64,000 nucleotides of DNA from contig NZ_JAHCSH010000006.1 in NCBI RefSeq assembly GCF_018474005.1, positions 1 through 64,000 of the forward strand. The letters are read 5' to 3'. Positions within the stretch are counted from its first letter, which is position 1. Each line of letters starts with the position of its first letter. Under the pieces are notes generated by a model that searched no databases, was not told the DNA's origin, and was given only the letters and a program-made list of their open reading frames with translations. A program made the translations under genes and the position numbers. This stretch comes from Curvibacter sp. CHRR-16 (GTDB lineage Bacteria > Pseudomonadota > Gammaproteobacteria > Burkholderiales > Burkholderiaceae_C). Below, piece by piece: positions 44,694-55,237 of this stretch.

Positions 44694-46501
44694 TCTTCCA
44701 CCTGCAAAATGGCCAAGAAAGCTTCCTGGGGCACTTCTACTGAGCCGATTTGTTTCATGCGCTTCTTACCCGCTTTCTGCTTCTCGAGCAGCTTGCGCTT
44801 GCGGGTAATGTCACCGCCATAGCACTTGGCCAGCACGTTTTTGCGCAAGGCCTTCACGGTTTCACGGGCGATGATGTTGGCGCCAATGGCGGCCTGGATC
44901 GCCACGTCGTACATCTGGCGGCTGATGATCTCGCGCATCTTGGCCACCACGGCGCGCCCCCGGTAAGCCGACTGGCTGCGGTGCACGATGATAGAGAGCG
45001 CATCGACCTTGTCACCGTTGAGCAGGATGTCCACTTTCACCACATCGGATGCGCGGTACTCCTTGAACTCGTAGTCCATGGATGCGTAGCCACGGCTCAC
45101 GCTCTTGAGCTTGTCAAAGAAGTCCAGCACGATCTCACCCAACGGCATCTCGTAAGTCAGAACCACTTGGCGGCCTTTGTAGGCCATGTTCACTTGGATG
45201 CCACGCTTTTGGTTGGCCAGCGTCATCACCACGCCCACGTATTCCTGCGGCATATACAGGTGCACGGTCACGATGGGTTCGCGAATTTCGGCCGTCTTGC
45301 CAACCTCGGGCATCTTGGAGGGGTTTTCCACCATGATGACTTCGCCATCGTTGCGCATCACCTCATACACCACGCTGGGCGCTGTGGTGATCAGATCCTG
45401 ATCGAACTCACGCTCCAAGCGCTCTTGCACGATTTCCATGTGCAAGAGCCCCAAGAAACCACAACGGAAACCGAAACCCAGCGCTTGCGACACTTCGGGT
45501 TCGTAGTGCAACGAGGCGTCGTTGAGCTTGAGCTTCTCCAGTGCATCGCGCAGGGAGTCGTATTCGCTGGCCTCGGTGGGGTACAGCCCTGCAAACACCT
45601 GCGGCTGAATTTCCTTGAAGCCCGGCAGCGGCTCTTGCGCGGTAAACGCTGCGCCGCCCGAACCGGCCTTGATCAGGGTCACGGTGTCCCCCACCTTGGC
45701 CGCTTGCAATTCTTTGATGCCGGCGATGATGTAACCCACCTCGCCCGCTTCCAGCGATTCACGCGGCTGGTTGGCGGGCGTGAACACGCCCAGCTTTTCA
45801 GCGTTGTAACTAGCCCCTGATGCCATCATCTTGATGCGCTCACCCTTGACCAATCGGCCGTCCACGACACGCACCAGCATGACCACGCCCACATAGGCAT
45901 CAAACCAGCTGTCGATGATCATGGCGCGCAAGGGGCCATCGGGGTTACCACGGGGCGACGGTATGTTGGCGACGATGGTTTCCAGGATGTCGTCGATACC
46001 CAAGCCAGTTTTGGCCGAGCAAACTATCGCTTCAGTGGCATCAATACCAATCACGTCTTCGATTTCACTGCGCGCGTTGTCTGGGTCGGCATTAGGCAGG
46101 TCAATTTTGTTGAGTACGGGCAACACTTCCACATTCAAATCGAGCGCGGTGTAGCAGTTGGCCACCGTTTGGGCTTCCACGCCTTGGCTGGCATCAACCA
46201 CCAGCAATGCACCTTCGCAAGCCGAGAGGGAGCGACTCACCTCGTAAGAAAAGTCCACGTGTCCGGGGGTGTCGATCAGGTTCAGGTTGTAGACCTGACC
46301 GTCCTTGGCTTTGTATTGCAGGGCCGCCGTTTGCGCCTTGATGGTGATGCCGCGCTCTTTCTCAATGTCCATGGAATCGAGCACCTGCGCCTCCATTTCG
46401 CGCTCTTCCAGACCACCACAACGCTGGATCAGCCGGTCGGCCAAGGTCGATTTGCCATGGTCAATGTGGGCAATGATGGAAAAATTTCGGATGTGCTTCA
46501 T
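44690..46501 (-). CDS. lepA: Elongation factor 4
   Basis: A 603-residue translational GTPase that acts on stalled ribosomes and in initiation. The G1 motif [15 protein letters not shown]3 DTPGHVDF, G4 NKIDLP and a LepA-specific C-terminal domain ending in [20 protein letters not shown] are present. The ATG is at 46501; an adjacent TTG at 46504 is less likely. It is the first gene of the lepA-lepB operon, with the mucD terminator just upstream. Confidence 0.97.
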   Translation of the reverse strand: MKHIRNFSIIAHIDHGKSTLADRLIQRCGGLEEREMEAQVLDSMDIEKERGITIKAQTAALQYKAKDGQVYNLNLIDTPGHVDFSYEVSRSLSACEGALLVVDASQGVEAQTVANCYTALDLNVEVLPVLNKIDLPNADPDNARSEIEDVIGIDATEAIVCSAKTGLGIDDILETIVANIPSPRGNPDGPLRAMIIDSWFDAYVGVVMLVRVVDGRLVKGERIKMMASGASYNAEKLGVFTPANQPRESLEAGEVGYIIAGIKELQAAKVGDTVTLIKAGSGGAAFTAQEPLPGFKEIQPQVFAGLYPTEASEYDSLRDALEKLKLNDASLHYEPEVSQALGFGFRCGFLGLLHMEIVQERLEREFDQDLITTAPSVVYEVMRNDGEVIMVENPSKMPEVGKTAEIREPIVTVHLYMPQEYVGVVMTLANQKRGIQVNMAYKGRQVVLTYEMPLGEIVLDFFDKLKSVSRGYASMDYEFKEYRASDVVKVDILLNGDKVDALSIIVHRSQSAYRGRAVVAKMREIISRQMYDVAIQAAIGANIIARETVKALRKNVLAKCYGGDITRKRKLLEKQKAGKKRMKQIGSVEVPQEAFLAILQVEE

Positions 46502-46551
46502 CAACGCTACGCTTTGTCGGTTACGGCCCTGCCGTGGGCGATCTTGCTAGG

Positions 46552-46586
46552 AAACAAAAAGGGCGCGTCGTTGGCAGACACGCCCC
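46552..46586 (-). terminator. Rho-independent terminator after mucD
   Basis: On the minus strand a GGGCGTGTC arm (46577-46585) pairs with GACGCGCCC (46561-46569) with one G-U pair. It is followed by TTTTTGTTT. It ends the rpoE-rseA-rseB-mucD transcript upstream of lepA. Confidence 0.85.
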
Positions 46587-46656
46587 GCCGGGATGGGCCC
46601 TGTTGGGCTAAATGGGGCGATTTTAGGCTATAGCGCAGCCGCCCCGCCCCTGCGCC

Positions 46657-48129
46657 TTACTTGCTCACAGGGCGAATCACCGTGAATTGGCTCCAATCCC
46701 CACGGCGAAACAACACGCTCACGGCTTTGTTCTTGTCTTGTTTGGACAGCACCTCCTCCAGCTCCTTGACACTGGCTACTGGAGTATTGGCCACTTGCAC
46801 AATCACATCACCGGGCTGCAGGCCACTGCGTGCGGCAGTGTCGGTGATAGCGGTCAAACGCACACCACCCGTTTTTAGCTCTTTTTTCTGTGCATCAGTC
46901 AAGTCAGCCACCGTCAAACCCCACGTTTTGGTCAACGCCGAGGAGGGTTTGGGCTTTTCCACAGCAACAGGCGCACTGGCCGTTTTGTCAGTGCTCAACT
47001 CCACCACATTGACTTGCAAGTCCATGCTCTTACCACGGCGAAATACGGTGATGGTGTGAGTGCTACCCGGTGCTGTACTACCAACCATGCGCGGCAAATC
47101 AGACGCTTTCTCGACTGCCTTGCCATCGAACTTGGTAATGATGTCACCCGCTTGCACACCGGCTTTTTGTGCTGGCGATCCCTCTTCGACGACCTGTACC
47201 AAAGCCCCCATGGGTTTACCCAAGCCAATGGAATCGGCCACTTCCTTGCTCACTTGGTCAATCTGCACCCCGATGCGCCCGCGCGTGACCTTGCCATTGG
47301 CACGCAACTGATCGGCCACCCGCATGGCCTCGTCGATGGGGATGGAGAAAGAGATGCCCATGAAACCACCAGAGCGGGAGTAAATTTGGCTATTAATGCC
47401 TACCACTTCACCACGCATATTGATGAGCGGGCCTCCCGAGTTGCCGGGGTTGATGGCCACATCGGTTTGGATCAAGGGCAGGTAATCTCCGGTATCGCGC
47501 TGTTTGGCACTGACGATGCCTGCAGTAACCGTGTTTTCTAGGCCAAAGGGCGACCCAATAGCCATCACCCATTCACCGACGCGTAGACGCGATACATCCC
47601 CCACTTTTACAGCCGGCAAACCTGCTGCATCGATCTTGACCACCGCCACATCGGAGCGTTCATCGGCACCCAAAATGCGGGCCTTGAATTCGCGTTTATC
47701 GGTCAGCGTGACCACCACTTCGTCTGCCCCTTTGACCACGTGGGCATTGGTCATGATGACGCCATCGCTGGTCAAAATAAAGCCCGAACCAACGCCCGTG
47801 GGTTGGACTTCCTCGCTGTCGGGCTGCTGCTTGCGCCGTGGTGTTTGCTGCTTGGGCACATTGGGCACGGGGATGCCAAAGCGGCGGAAGAATTCCAGCA
47901 TATTGGGATCCATACCGTTCTGGGCCGTGTCGCTGGTGCTGACTTTTTCCAGTGTGCGGATATTGACCACCGATGGTCCCACTTGATCGACCAAATCGGT
48001 GAAATCGGGCAAAGCGCGGTTTTGCGCATGCGCTGCTTGAATGGTCATCAGGCTGGCCATGCTGTAGGTGCAAACCAACGTCAACCCGGCTAGCCAACGG
48101 CGGGTACTGGCAAAACTATTCCATTGCAT
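46657..48129 (-). CDS. mucD: Periplasmic Do-family serine protease (MucD/DegP-like)
   Basis: 490 residues. A signal peptide (cleavage near AHAQ) is followed by a trypsin-like domain with H (TNAHVVKG), D (SDVAVVKID) and S (NPGNSGGPL), then two PDZ domains. It degrades or refolds damaged envelope proteins. It is the last gene of the sigma-E operon. I chose ATG 48129, preceded by GGGAG; the upstream extension would overlap rseB. The 69 bases between this gene's stop and the terminator hold nothing else. Confidence 0.94.
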   Translation of the reverse strand: MQWNSFASTRRWLAGLTLVCTYSMASLMTIQAAHAQNRALPDFTDLVDQVGPSVVNIRTLEKVSTSDTAQNGMDPNMLEFFRRFGIPVPNVPKQQTPRRKQQPDSEEVQPTGVGSGFILTSDGVIMTNAHVVKGADEVVVTLTDKREFKARILGADERSDVAVVKIDAAGLPAVKVGDVSRLRVGEWVMAIGSPFGLENTVTAGIVSAKQRDTGDYLPLIQTDVAINPGNSGGPLINMRGEVVGINSQIYSRSGGFMGISFSIPIDEAMRVADQLRANGKVTRGRIGVQIDQVSKEVADSIGLGKPMGALVQVVEEGSPAQKAGVQAGDIITKFDGKAVEKASDLPRMVGSTAPGSTHTITVFRRGKSMDLQVNVVELSTDKTASAPVAVEKPKPSSALTKTWGLTVADLTDAQKKELKTGGVRLTAITDTAARSGLQPGDVIVQVANTPVASVKELEEVLSKQDKNKAVSVLFRRGDWSQFTVIRPVSK

Positions 48130-48152
48130 CGTATGAACTCCCGTAATAACTC

Positions 48153-49142
48153 TCACTGCAAACGCTCTATGCCTTGCGCCATTTGGCGCAAGGTTGCCAT
48201 CGGCACTTCGCCCACGGCGGTGATCCACCAGTTGTTGTGCCGCCGTGTCCAAATATGGGTGGAGCCTCCTGTCTCAAGCCCCCCCTCCCGGGTATGGCGT
48301 AGCGGATCAAAACGCTCCACAAAGACCGACACCGTGGCCAAACCATCGGAAAAAATCCATTGCAGCGCTGTGCTGCTGTCAGTTGAAGCCGCCATGGGGG
48401 TGGGCCGTATATACGCTGCAGATGTCTGGAAGCCCACCACCGTTTGCGTCTGTTTCCAGCCTTGTGCTTCTGCATTGGTTTTGGTGACTTCGCGCTGCAC
48501 CAACCGAAACCCCTCTGGCAGTTGCATTTGGGCGGCCAAAGCAGCGGGGCTAAACGGAACGCCCATTTGCAACTCTGAGAATGCTGCTTGCTCCAGAATG
48601 CGCCCCTCCGCATCCATGGTTTGCATGCGCAGCACCATGCCTGTGTGCTTATCTGCCCACACGGTATAGCCGTAGCGCAGTGCATCTTTGGGAGCGATGC
48701 GCATGACCTCGGTTGTCATACCCGCAATGCGCTCCTCGCCCAAGGGTTTGAGTTGGTACCACTGCCCTACTTGGGCATTGCCCGGGCGTAGTTGCAAAGG
48801 ATAGTCCTTGAGAGACTCACGGCTCTCCACCACCGCTATTTGATTTGCGGGGAACAAAGTCATCACTTGCTGATTGCGGCGCAAGGTAATGCGGGGTTTG
48901 CCTGACAGCGCCTCGATTCGCTCCACCTGCAAATCCCCTTCACTGGCATGAATGATGCGTGCCGAATACATGCGTCCCGATGAGGAGACCACAAAGGTTC
49001 CCACATAAGAGTTTTGGCGTGAAGCATCGTAAGTACGCTTGAGCCATGTTTGCAAATCGACCGCATCCTGCGCCCATGCGGCGACAGAGAGACAGCACAA
49101 AACCACCAACAAAACCCAGCGACTGCGCATGGCAATGCTCAT
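48153..49142 (-). CDS. rseB: Sigma-E regulatory protein RseB/MucB
   Basis: 329 residues with a signal peptide (cleavage after AWAQD) and the two-domain MucB/RseB fold (YVGTFVVSSSGRMYSARI in domain 1). It binds the anti-sigma factor RseA in the periplasm, protects it from DegS and senses lipopolysaccharide or mislocalised lipoproteins. The start overlaps the rseA stop as ATGA. Confidence 0.93.
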   Translation of the reverse strand: MSIAMRSRWVLLVVLCCLSVAAWAQDAVDLQTWLKRTYDASRQNSYVGTFVVSSSGRMYSARIIHASEGDLQVERIEALSGKPRITLRRNQQVMTLFPANQIAVVESRESLKDYPLQLRPGNAQVGQWYQLKPLGEERIAGMTTEVMRIAPKDALRYGYTVWADKHTGMVLRMQTMDAEGRILEQAAFSELQMGVPFSPAALAAQMQLPEGFRLVQREVTKTNAEAQGWKQTQTVVGFQTSAAYIRPTPMAASTDSSTALQWIFSDGLATVSVFVERFDPLRHTREGGLETGGSTHIWTRRHNNWWITAVGEVPMATLRQMAQGIERLQ

Positions 49143-49732
49143 GGGCTACTCCACTCCAAAGTTGCGTTGCGGATAAAACCAGCGGGCATTTGCAAAGCCG
49201 AGTGTCCACCGACTTCTTGATGTGCTTCCAAAAGAGCATCCAACTCAGGATCACGCAGCATCACGGCTTGCTCACCATTGCCTGCCGCTGAGGCCAACTC
49301 TTGCCCTCCCACACCACGGCCAACCGTTTGGGTACCCCAGACGTACCACCCGACAGAAACCACCAGCACACTGGCAGCAACACCACCCAGCCAACGCCAT
49401 GTCTGGTTGGCCGCAGGACGACTGGCCCAATGTTTGAAACGTGCTTCTGCTGGCACAGGAGCCGCCTGAATGGACTCCATAGCCTGCGCTGCGAGCAACT
49501 GCCCCTGCAACTTAGTCCAAAAAAGTTCGCTGTCTTGCAGCGATGAGGCAGGCAGGGAATCACGCAGCACATCACCAATAAGCAGGTAGCTAGCCACCTG
49601 CTCTTGCGCGTGCGCATCTTGGGCATAGGTGTGCAAGAGCTGGCGCGTTTGCTGCTCGGACAACGCTCCATCGAGCAAAGCACTCCATTGCTCATTGAGC
49701 GGTTTATTCGAAGCGGTTATTGTGTCTTGCAT
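49139..49732 (-). CDS. rseA: Anti-sigma-E factor RseA/MucA
   Basis: 197 residues. The cytoplasmic sigma-binding domain contains QWSALLDGALSEQQTRQLL. One membrane helix follows at about 112-130 (GGVAASVLVVSVGWYVW), then a periplasmic tail. ATG 49732 is downstream of GAGGGT and just after the rpoE stop; the open frame to 49804 would overlap rpoE. It holds sigma-E at the membrane until proteolysis. Confidence 0.9.
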   Translation of the reverse strand: MQDTITASNKPLNEQWSALLDGALSEQQTRQLLHTYAQDAHAQEQVASYLLIGDVLRDSLPASSLQDSELFWTKLQGQLLAAQAMESIQAAPVPAEARFKHWASRPAANQTWRWLGGVAASVLVVSVGWYVWGTQTVGRGVGGQELASAAGNGEQAVMLRDPELDALLEAHQEVGGHSALQMPAGFIRNATLEWSSP

Positions 49733-49736
49733 ACCC

Positions 49737-50357
49737 TCACCAGCGCTTTCCTGTTTGTTTGTCCAATAGTGGTTTGATCTTGGCCGAAATAGCTTCCCGA
49801 GCACGGAAAATACGCGAACGCACCGTCCCGATAGGGCAACCCATCACTTCTGCGATGTCGTCGTAGCTCAAACCCTCCATCTCACGCAATACAACAGCCT
49901 GTCGCAAGTCCTCTGGCAACGCATCCAGCGCCTGATTGACTGCTGCCGCAATTTCTTTGGCAGCCAGTTCAGATTCCGGTGTAGCCTCAGTACTTGGTTC
50001 TGGCTGGTTGGAAAAAGTTTCATCGTCATCGGCACCCGGAGTTTGCCAATCCAATTGCACCGGATCACGGCGTTTGTCCATCAGGGCCTTTTTGGCCGTA
50101 TTGACCGCAATGCGGTACAGCCAGGTATAAAACTGCGCCTCGCCACGGAACTGCGGCAAAGCGCGGTAGGCACGGATAAACGTCTCCTGCGCCAAGTCCT
50201 CCACCCAATCGGGATCACGCACCAAACGGGCGATCAAGCGCTGTACACGCCGTTGGTATTTGAGAACGAGCAAGCGAAATGCCTGTTGATCGCCCTGCAC
50301 GGTCAAGGCGACCAATACTTCATCCGGATCTCCGGCTTGGGCTTTGATATCACTCAT
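49737..50357 (-). CDS. rpoE: RNA polymerase sigma-E factor (RpoE/AlgU)
   Basis: A 206-residue ECF sigma factor for envelope stress. Region 2 reads VLKYQRRVQRLIARLV and DLAQETFIRAYRALPQF, and region 4 reads LREMEGLSYDDIAEVMGCPIGTVRSRI. It is followed by rseA, rseB and mucD in the conserved order. An acidic linker of about 25 residues between regions 2 and 4 (about 105-130) is longer than in E. coli. Confidence 0.95.
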   Translation of the reverse strand: MSDIKAQAGDPDEVLVALTVQGDQQAFRLLVLKYQRRVQRLIARLVRDPDWVEDLAQETFIRAYRALPQFRGEAQFYTWLYRIAVNTAKKALMDKRRDPVQLDWQTPGADDDETFSNQPEPSTEATPESELAAKEIAAAVNQALDALPEDLRQAVVLREMEGLSYDDIAEVMGCPIGTVRSRIFRAREAISAKIKPLLDKQTGKRW

Positions 50358-50814
50358 GGGTTTGGGCGAGGATGAGCGTAGAGCGCAAGCTGTGCCAATG
50401 TGCAGGGCTATACCAATCTGCCTGCAGCACCAGCCAACGCCAACGACCTGTTTCGGAAACGGTTCTCAGCAGCAACAAACGCTGCCAGTCGCCGTCTATG
50501 ACTACGTACTGTAACCCAGCTCCACCATGCTGCCAGCCTTGCCCAGTCCACGCCAAAGTGGCAGGCTGGGTGCGGAACCAAACCCAATAGGCCTGCAGCG
50601 TCAACCCGGTTTGGAGCAACAGCAGCAACAGGGCTGTCACCCACGCCAAACCGGTGTAACAAGCCAATGCAATCGCGGCATAACCTGCAAGGGTGATGAG
50701 CGCCAAAACAAAACCCCACCAGCAAGATCGGTAAACGATCCATGCAGCGTGGGGTTGTGCAGTCGCGAGCAGAGCGTTAAATGCGCTTGAACACCAAAGT
50801 GCCGTTGGTGCCAC
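50350..50814 (-). CDS. Small membrane protein between fabF and rpoE, YgfX-like
   Basis: The frame encodes a protein with two hydrophobic stretches ([20 protein letters not shown] and [12 protein letters not shown]) and a conserved-looking tail ([16 protein letters not shown]...[11 protein letters not shown]). This resembles the small YgfX/toxin CptA-like proteins usually found here. No ATG lies in the plausible region. A GTG at 50814 inside fabF, or a CTG at 50770-50772, are the only nearby candidates, so the 5' end is uncertain. The stop overlaps rpoE by eight bases. Confidence 0.6.
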   Translation of the reverse strand: MAPTALWCSSAFNALLATAQPHAAWIVYRSCWWGFVLALITLAGYAAIALACYTGLAWVTALLLLLLQTGLTLQAYWVWFRTQPATLAWTGQGWQHGGAGLQYVVIDGDWQRLLLLRTVSETGRWRWLVLQADWYSPAHWHSLRSTLILAQTHE

Positions 50815-52021
50815 CAAAACCGAAGTTGTTTTTGACAGCGTAATCAATGCGCATGTCGCGAGCGGTATTGGCGCAGTAATCCAAATCGCACTCAGGGTCT
50901 TGGTTTTGCAAATTGATGGTCGGTGGGCTCTTTTGGTTGTGCACCGCCAGCACCGTGAAGACCGATTCCAAACCACCCGCACCACCCAGCAAGTGGCCCG
51001 TCATGGACTTGGTGGAGTTGACCACGACCTTCTTGGCATGGTCGCCCAGCGCCGCTTTGATGGCGTTGGATTCGTTCACATCGCCCAATGGCGTGGACGT
51101 TCCGTGGGCGTTGACGTAATCCACTTGATCCGCATTGATGCCCGCGTTGCGCAACGCCAGCACCATGGCACGGCGTGGGCCATCCATACTGGGCGCCGTC
51201 ATGTGACCGGCATCGGCACTCATACCAAAACCAGCGACTTCGGCATAAATTTTGGCACCGCGTGTTTTGGCGTGTTCGTACTCTTCGAGCACCAGTACGC
51301 CGCTGCCCTCACCCAGCACAAAACCATCACGGTCTTTGTCCCACGGGCGTGAAGCGGCTTGGGGATCATCATTGCGAGTGGACAAGGCGCGCATGGCCGC
51401 AAACCCACCAATTCCCAACGGCGAAACGGTCGATTCGGTACCGCCAGCAACCATCACATCGGCATCACCGTACTCGATCATGCGGGCCGCTTGGCCAATG
51501 CAGTGCAAGCCCGTGGTACAAGCGGTGACGATGGCCAAGTTAGGGCCCTTGAAACCATAGCGCATGGAAATGTGGCCCGACACCATGTTGATGATGGAAG
51601 CAGGTACAAAGAAAGGCGAAATGCGGCGTGGGCCCCGGTTGGTGTATTCGGCGTGGGTTTCCTCAATCATGGGCAAACCACCAATGCCCGAGCCCACCAT
51701 GCAGCCAATGCGCACAGCCAAATCATCGGAAAGTGCCTCACCGATGGGCAAACCGGCATCCACCACAGCCTGCATGGCCGCTGCAATACCGTAATGGATA
51801 AAGGTATCCATGGTGCGAGCTTCTTTGCTGCCGATGTAAGACTCCAACTGGAAGTCTTTGACTTCACCTGCAATCTGGCAAGCCATGGCAGACGCATCGA
51901 ATTTGGTGATGCGACCAATACCGGACTGGCCAGCAAGCAATTGAGACCATGCTTCGGTCACGGTGTTACCCACCGGACTGATGCAACCTAAACCTGTAAC
52001 TACAACGCGGCGACGGGTCAT
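50777..52021 (-). CDS. fabF: 3-oxoacyl-ACP synthase II
   Basis: A 414-residue condensing enzyme that elongates acyl-ACP with malonyl-ACP. The nucleophilic cysteine is in TACTTGLHC, the first histidine in [11 protein letters not shown] and the second in [13 protein letters not shown]-terminal [16 protein letters not shown] starts at ATG 52021. The 5' flank shared with acpP carries two hairpins. Confidence 0.97.
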   Translation of the reverse strand: MTRRRVVVTGLGCISPVGNTVTEAWSQLLAGQSGIGRITKFDASAMACQIAGEVKDFQLESYIGSKEARTMDTFIHYGIAAAMQAVVDAGLPIGEALSDDLAVRIGCMVGSGIGGLPMIEETHAEYTNRGPRRISPFFVPASIINMVSGHISMRYGFKGPNLAIVTACTTGLHCIGQAARMIEYGDADVMVAGGTESTVSPLGIGGFAAMRALSTRNDDPQAASRPWDKDRDGFVLGEGSGVLVLEEYEHAKTRGAKIYAEVAGFGMSADAGHMTAPSMDGPRRAMVLALRNAGINADQVDYVNAHGTSTPLGDVNESNAIKAALGDHAKKVVVNSTKSMTGHLLGGAGGLESVFTVLAVHNQKSPPTINLQNQDPECDLDYCANTARDMRIDYAVKNNFGFGGTNGTLVFKRI

Positions 52022-52088
52022 AACAGTCAGTAATGTGCTGATCGGGGAAAAATGCCTTGCAGAAACGCAAGACACTGGAAATCTGGGG

Positions 52089-52148
52089 AAATCGGGCAGC
52101 ACAACGCCGCCCCGATTTCTGGTTGATACAACGCTGGCACAGCGTTGT
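52089..52148 (-). repeat. Two tandem hairpins in the acpP-fabF intergenic region
   Basis: Hairpin A is ACAACGCTG (52128-52136) paired perfectly with CAGCGTTGT (52140-52148), beginning 8 bases after the acpP stop. Hairpin B is AAATCGGG (52089-52096) paired with CCCGATTT (52111-52118). Neither is followed by a U-run on the minus strand, so they look like mRNA-stability or processing elements rather than a strong terminator. Confidence 0.6.
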
Positions 52149-52156
52149 CCGCCTGA

Positions 52157-52459
<303 letters not shown>

Positions 52460-52515
52460 CTAACTGGGTCAAACCCGATTCGATTGCAGGGCGCATTGTA
52501 GTGCCCCGCCCTGAC

Positions 52516-53262
52516 TCACATATACATGCCACCGTTGACATGCAACTCTTGTCCTGTCACGTACGCAGCTTCCGGGGAGGCCAAGTACGCCACAGCATGG
52601 GCCACATCCTGGGGACTGCCCAAACGGCCCAATGGAATTTGCCCCAACAAGGCTTTGTGCTGCTCGTCGCCCAAGGCGGCGGTCATGTCGGTGTCAATAA
52701 AGCCAGGGGCAACGCAGTTGACCGTGATCTGGCGCGAACCCAACTCGCGCGCCAATGCTCGGGTCATACCGGCCACACCCGCTTTGGCAGCCGCATAGTT
52801 GGCTTGCCCGGGGTTGCCCGAGGCCCCCACCACCGAGGTGATGCTGATGATGCGACCATAGCGTTGTTTCATCATAGGGCGCAGCACGGCACGGCTCATG
52901 CGGAACACGCCTTTGAGGTTGGTGTCCTGCACAGCATCCCAGTCATCATCCTTCATGCGCATGGCCAAGGTGTCACGGGTAATGCCTGCGTTGTTGACCA
53001 GAATGTGCAAAGCGCCGAATTCTTTCACCAAAGCATCCACCAAAGCCTCGCCTGCAGCGCCATCGGTCACATTGAGCACGCGGCCATCGCAACCGGGAAA
53101 CTCAGCCAAGGCGGCTTTGATATGGGCAGCTCCACTCTCGCTGGTAGCAGTGCCCACCACCTTGACACCGCGCTGGGCCAATTGGCGCGCAATAGCAGCG
53201 CCAATACCGCGCGAAGCGCCTGTTACCAAGGCCACTTGCCCTGTTATTTGCACATCACTCAT
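52516..53262 (-). CDS. fabG: 3-oxoacyl-ACP reductase
   Basis: A 248-residue NADPH-dependent SDR enzyme with the cofactor motif TGASRGIG, LVNNAGI and the catalytic YAAAKAG. ATG 53262 overlaps the fabD stop by four bases; upstream open sequence to 53373 is antisense-like and not conserved. 119 bases with no recognisable element separate it from acpP. Confidence 0.97.
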   Translation of the reverse strand: MSDVQITGQVALVTGASRGIGAAIARQLAQRGVKVVGTATSESGAAHIKAALAEFPGCDGRVLNVTDGAAGEALVDALVKEFGALHILVNNAGITRDTLAMRMKDDDWDAVQDTNLKGVFRMSRAVLRPMMKQRYGRIISITSVVGASGNPGQANYAAAKAGVAGMTRALARELGSRQITVNCVAPGFIDTDMTAALGDEQHKALLGQIPLGRLGSPQDVAHAVAYLASPEAAYVTGQELHVNGGMYM

Positions 53263-54209
53263 GCCAACAATCCTTTCACTTCTTCCAATGTTGTGGGGTC
53301 GTACAACGCAGCCGCTTGCATCTCGGCATCGATGCGCTTGACCATACCGGCCAATACCTTGCCGGGACCACACTCAACCATGGTCGAAACCCCACGGGCT
53401 TTGATAGCCTGCACGCATTCGACCCAGCGCACTGGGCCAAAGGCTTGGCGGTACAACGCCTCGACGATGGCGACTGGCTCGGTGTTGATCGCCACATCGA
53501 TGTTGTTGACCAACGCAATGGCCGGAGCTGCCAAGTGCAGGGTTTGCAAATGGGCTTTGAGTTTTTCCGCCGCAGGTTTCATCAAGCTGGAGTGAAATGG
53601 CGCCGATACAGGCAATGGCAAGGCGCGTTTGGCACCAGCAGCCTTGAGCACTTCGCACGCTTTATCCACAGCCGCTTTGGTACCGGCGATGACAGTTTGC
53701 GCTGCATCGTTGAAGTTCACAGCCTCCACAACCTCAGTGCTATTAGGGCCAAAAGAGCTTGCTGCTTCTGCACAGCCTGCTATCACTTTGATAGCATCGA
53801 GCCCCAAAATGGCAGCCATAGCTCCCACACCCACAGGCACTGCATCTTGCATGGCTTGGGCGCGCAAACGCACCAGCGGAGTCGCTTGACTCAAAGTCAG
53901 CACACCTGCGGCAACCAAGGCGGAGTACTCGCCCAGCGAATGGCCTGCCACCACTTGCGGGACGACGCCCACTTCGTGCATCCAGACGCGGTAAGCCGCC
54001 ACACCAGCAACCAGCATCACCGGCTGGGTGTTGGTGGTCAGCGCCAAAGCCTCTTTGGGGCCTTCGTGGATCAAGTGCCCAATATCCTCACCCAAAGCGT
54101 CGGACGCTTCTTGCACAGTGGCTTTGACAACAGGGTGATCACCCCATGCATCCAGCATGCCCACCGACTGGGAGCCCTGACCGGGAAATACAAAAGCAAA
54201 AGGTTTCAT
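53259..54209 (-). CDS. fabD: Malonyl-CoA:ACP transacylase
   Basis: A 316-residue enzyme that loads malonate onto ACP. FVFPGQGSQSVGML, the nucleophile GHSLGEYSALVAAG and the histidine region PVSAPFHSSLM are present. It belongs to the plsX-fabH-fabD-fabG-acpP-fabF operon, 9 bases after fabH. Confidence 0.97.
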   Translation of the reverse strand: MKPFAFVFPGQGSQSVGMLDAWGDHPVVKATVQEASDALGEDIGHLIHEGPKEALALTTNTQPVMLVAGVAAYRVWMHEVGVVPQVVAGHSLGEYSALVAAGVLTLSQATPLVRLRAQAMQDAVPVGVGAMAAILGLDAIKVIAGCAEAASSFGPNSTEVVEAVNFNDAAQTVIAGTKAAVDKACEVLKAAGAKRALPLPVSAPFHSSLMKPAAEKLKAHLQTLHLAAPAIALVNNIDVAINTEPVAIVEALYRQAFGPVRWVECVQAIKARGVSTMVECGPGKVLAGMVKRIDAEMQAAALYDPTTLEEVKGLLA

Positions 54210-54218
54210 CGTGTGTCC

Positions 54219-55196
54219 TTATAAAGTCAGCAGCACCGCACCCCAAGTAAAGCCACCGCCCACGCCTTCGAGCAAAGCAGTTTGTCCAGCTTGAATGCGA
54301 CCCGAGCGCACCCCATGATCCAGCGCCAAAGGAATGGAAGCCGCCGAAGTATTGCCGTGCAAATCGACCGTGACCACCACCTTGTCCATCGGCATCTTGA
54401 GCTTGCGCGCTGTGCTTTGGATGATGCGGAGATTGGCTTGGTGCGGTACCAAGCAATCGATATCGGCTTCGGTTTTACCCGCCTTGGCCAATACCGCGCG
54501 GGCTGCATCTTCCAGCACCCCCACCGCTAGTTTGAATACGGCTTGACCATCCATCTTGAGCAATGGATCACCCAAAATATGGCCATTGGCCACATGGCCC
54601 GGCGTGCACAAAATGCCCACGTGCTTGCCATCGGCGTGCAAATCGGTGGCCAAAATACCAGGCTGCTCTGACGCTTCGAGCACCACAGCCCCTGCGCCAT
54701 CACCAAACAACACGCAGGTGGTGCGGTCTTGGAAATCGAGCAAGCGCGAAAACACTTCAGCGCCCACTACCAACGCTTTGGTGGCACTGCCGACGCGGAT
54801 CATGGCATCGGCCACACTGAGGGCATAAATAAAGCCACTGCAGACGGCTTGCACGTCAAACGCTGCCCCCCCAGCCGCCCCCAGTTTGCTCTGCAAGATG
54901 CACGCAGTGGACGGGAACACCATGTCCGGTGTCGAGGTGGCCACGATGATGAGGTCAATGTCTTGCGCGGTGCGGCCTGCGGCCTCCAATGCATTGCGAG
55001 CAGCATGCAAGGCCAAGTCGCTGCTGAAAACGCCATCGTCTGCAAAGTGGCGATTGCGGATGCCCGTGCGCTCCACAATCCATTCGTCCGATGTTTCGAC
55101 ACCTTGGGCAGCCAATTGGGCAGCCAAATCAGCGTTGGTCAGGCGGCGTGGGGGCACATAACTGCCCGTGCCTGTGATACGGGAAAAAAGTCTCAT
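54219..55196 (-). CDS. fabH: 3-oxoacyl-ACP synthase III
   Basis: A 325-residue enzyme that starts fatty-acid synthesis by condensing acetyl-CoA with malonyl-ACP. The cysteine is in [12 protein letters not shown], the histidine in [10 protein letters not shown] and the asparagine in [14 protein letters not shown]-terminal [16 protein letters not shown] is typical. Confidence 0.97.
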   Translation of the reverse strand: MRLFSRITGTGSYVPPRRLTNADLAAQLAAQGVETSDEWIVERTGIRNRHFADDGVFSSDLALHAARNALEAAGRTAQDIDLIIVATSTPDMVFPSTACILQSKLGAAGGAAFDVQAVCSGFIYALSVADAMIRVGSATKALVVGAEVFSRLLDFQDRTTCVLFGDGAGAVVLEASEQPGILATDLHADGKHVGILCTPGHVANGHILGDPLLKMDGQAVFKLAVGVLEDAARAVLAKAGKTEADIDCLVPHQANLRIIQSTARKLKMPMDKVVVTVDLHGNTSAASIPLALDHGVRSGRIQAGQTALLEGVGGGFTWGAVLLTL

Positions 55197-55237
55197 GGTA
55201 TTTGTCTTGTACGGCGCAACCTTACGGCGTGCCAGTT

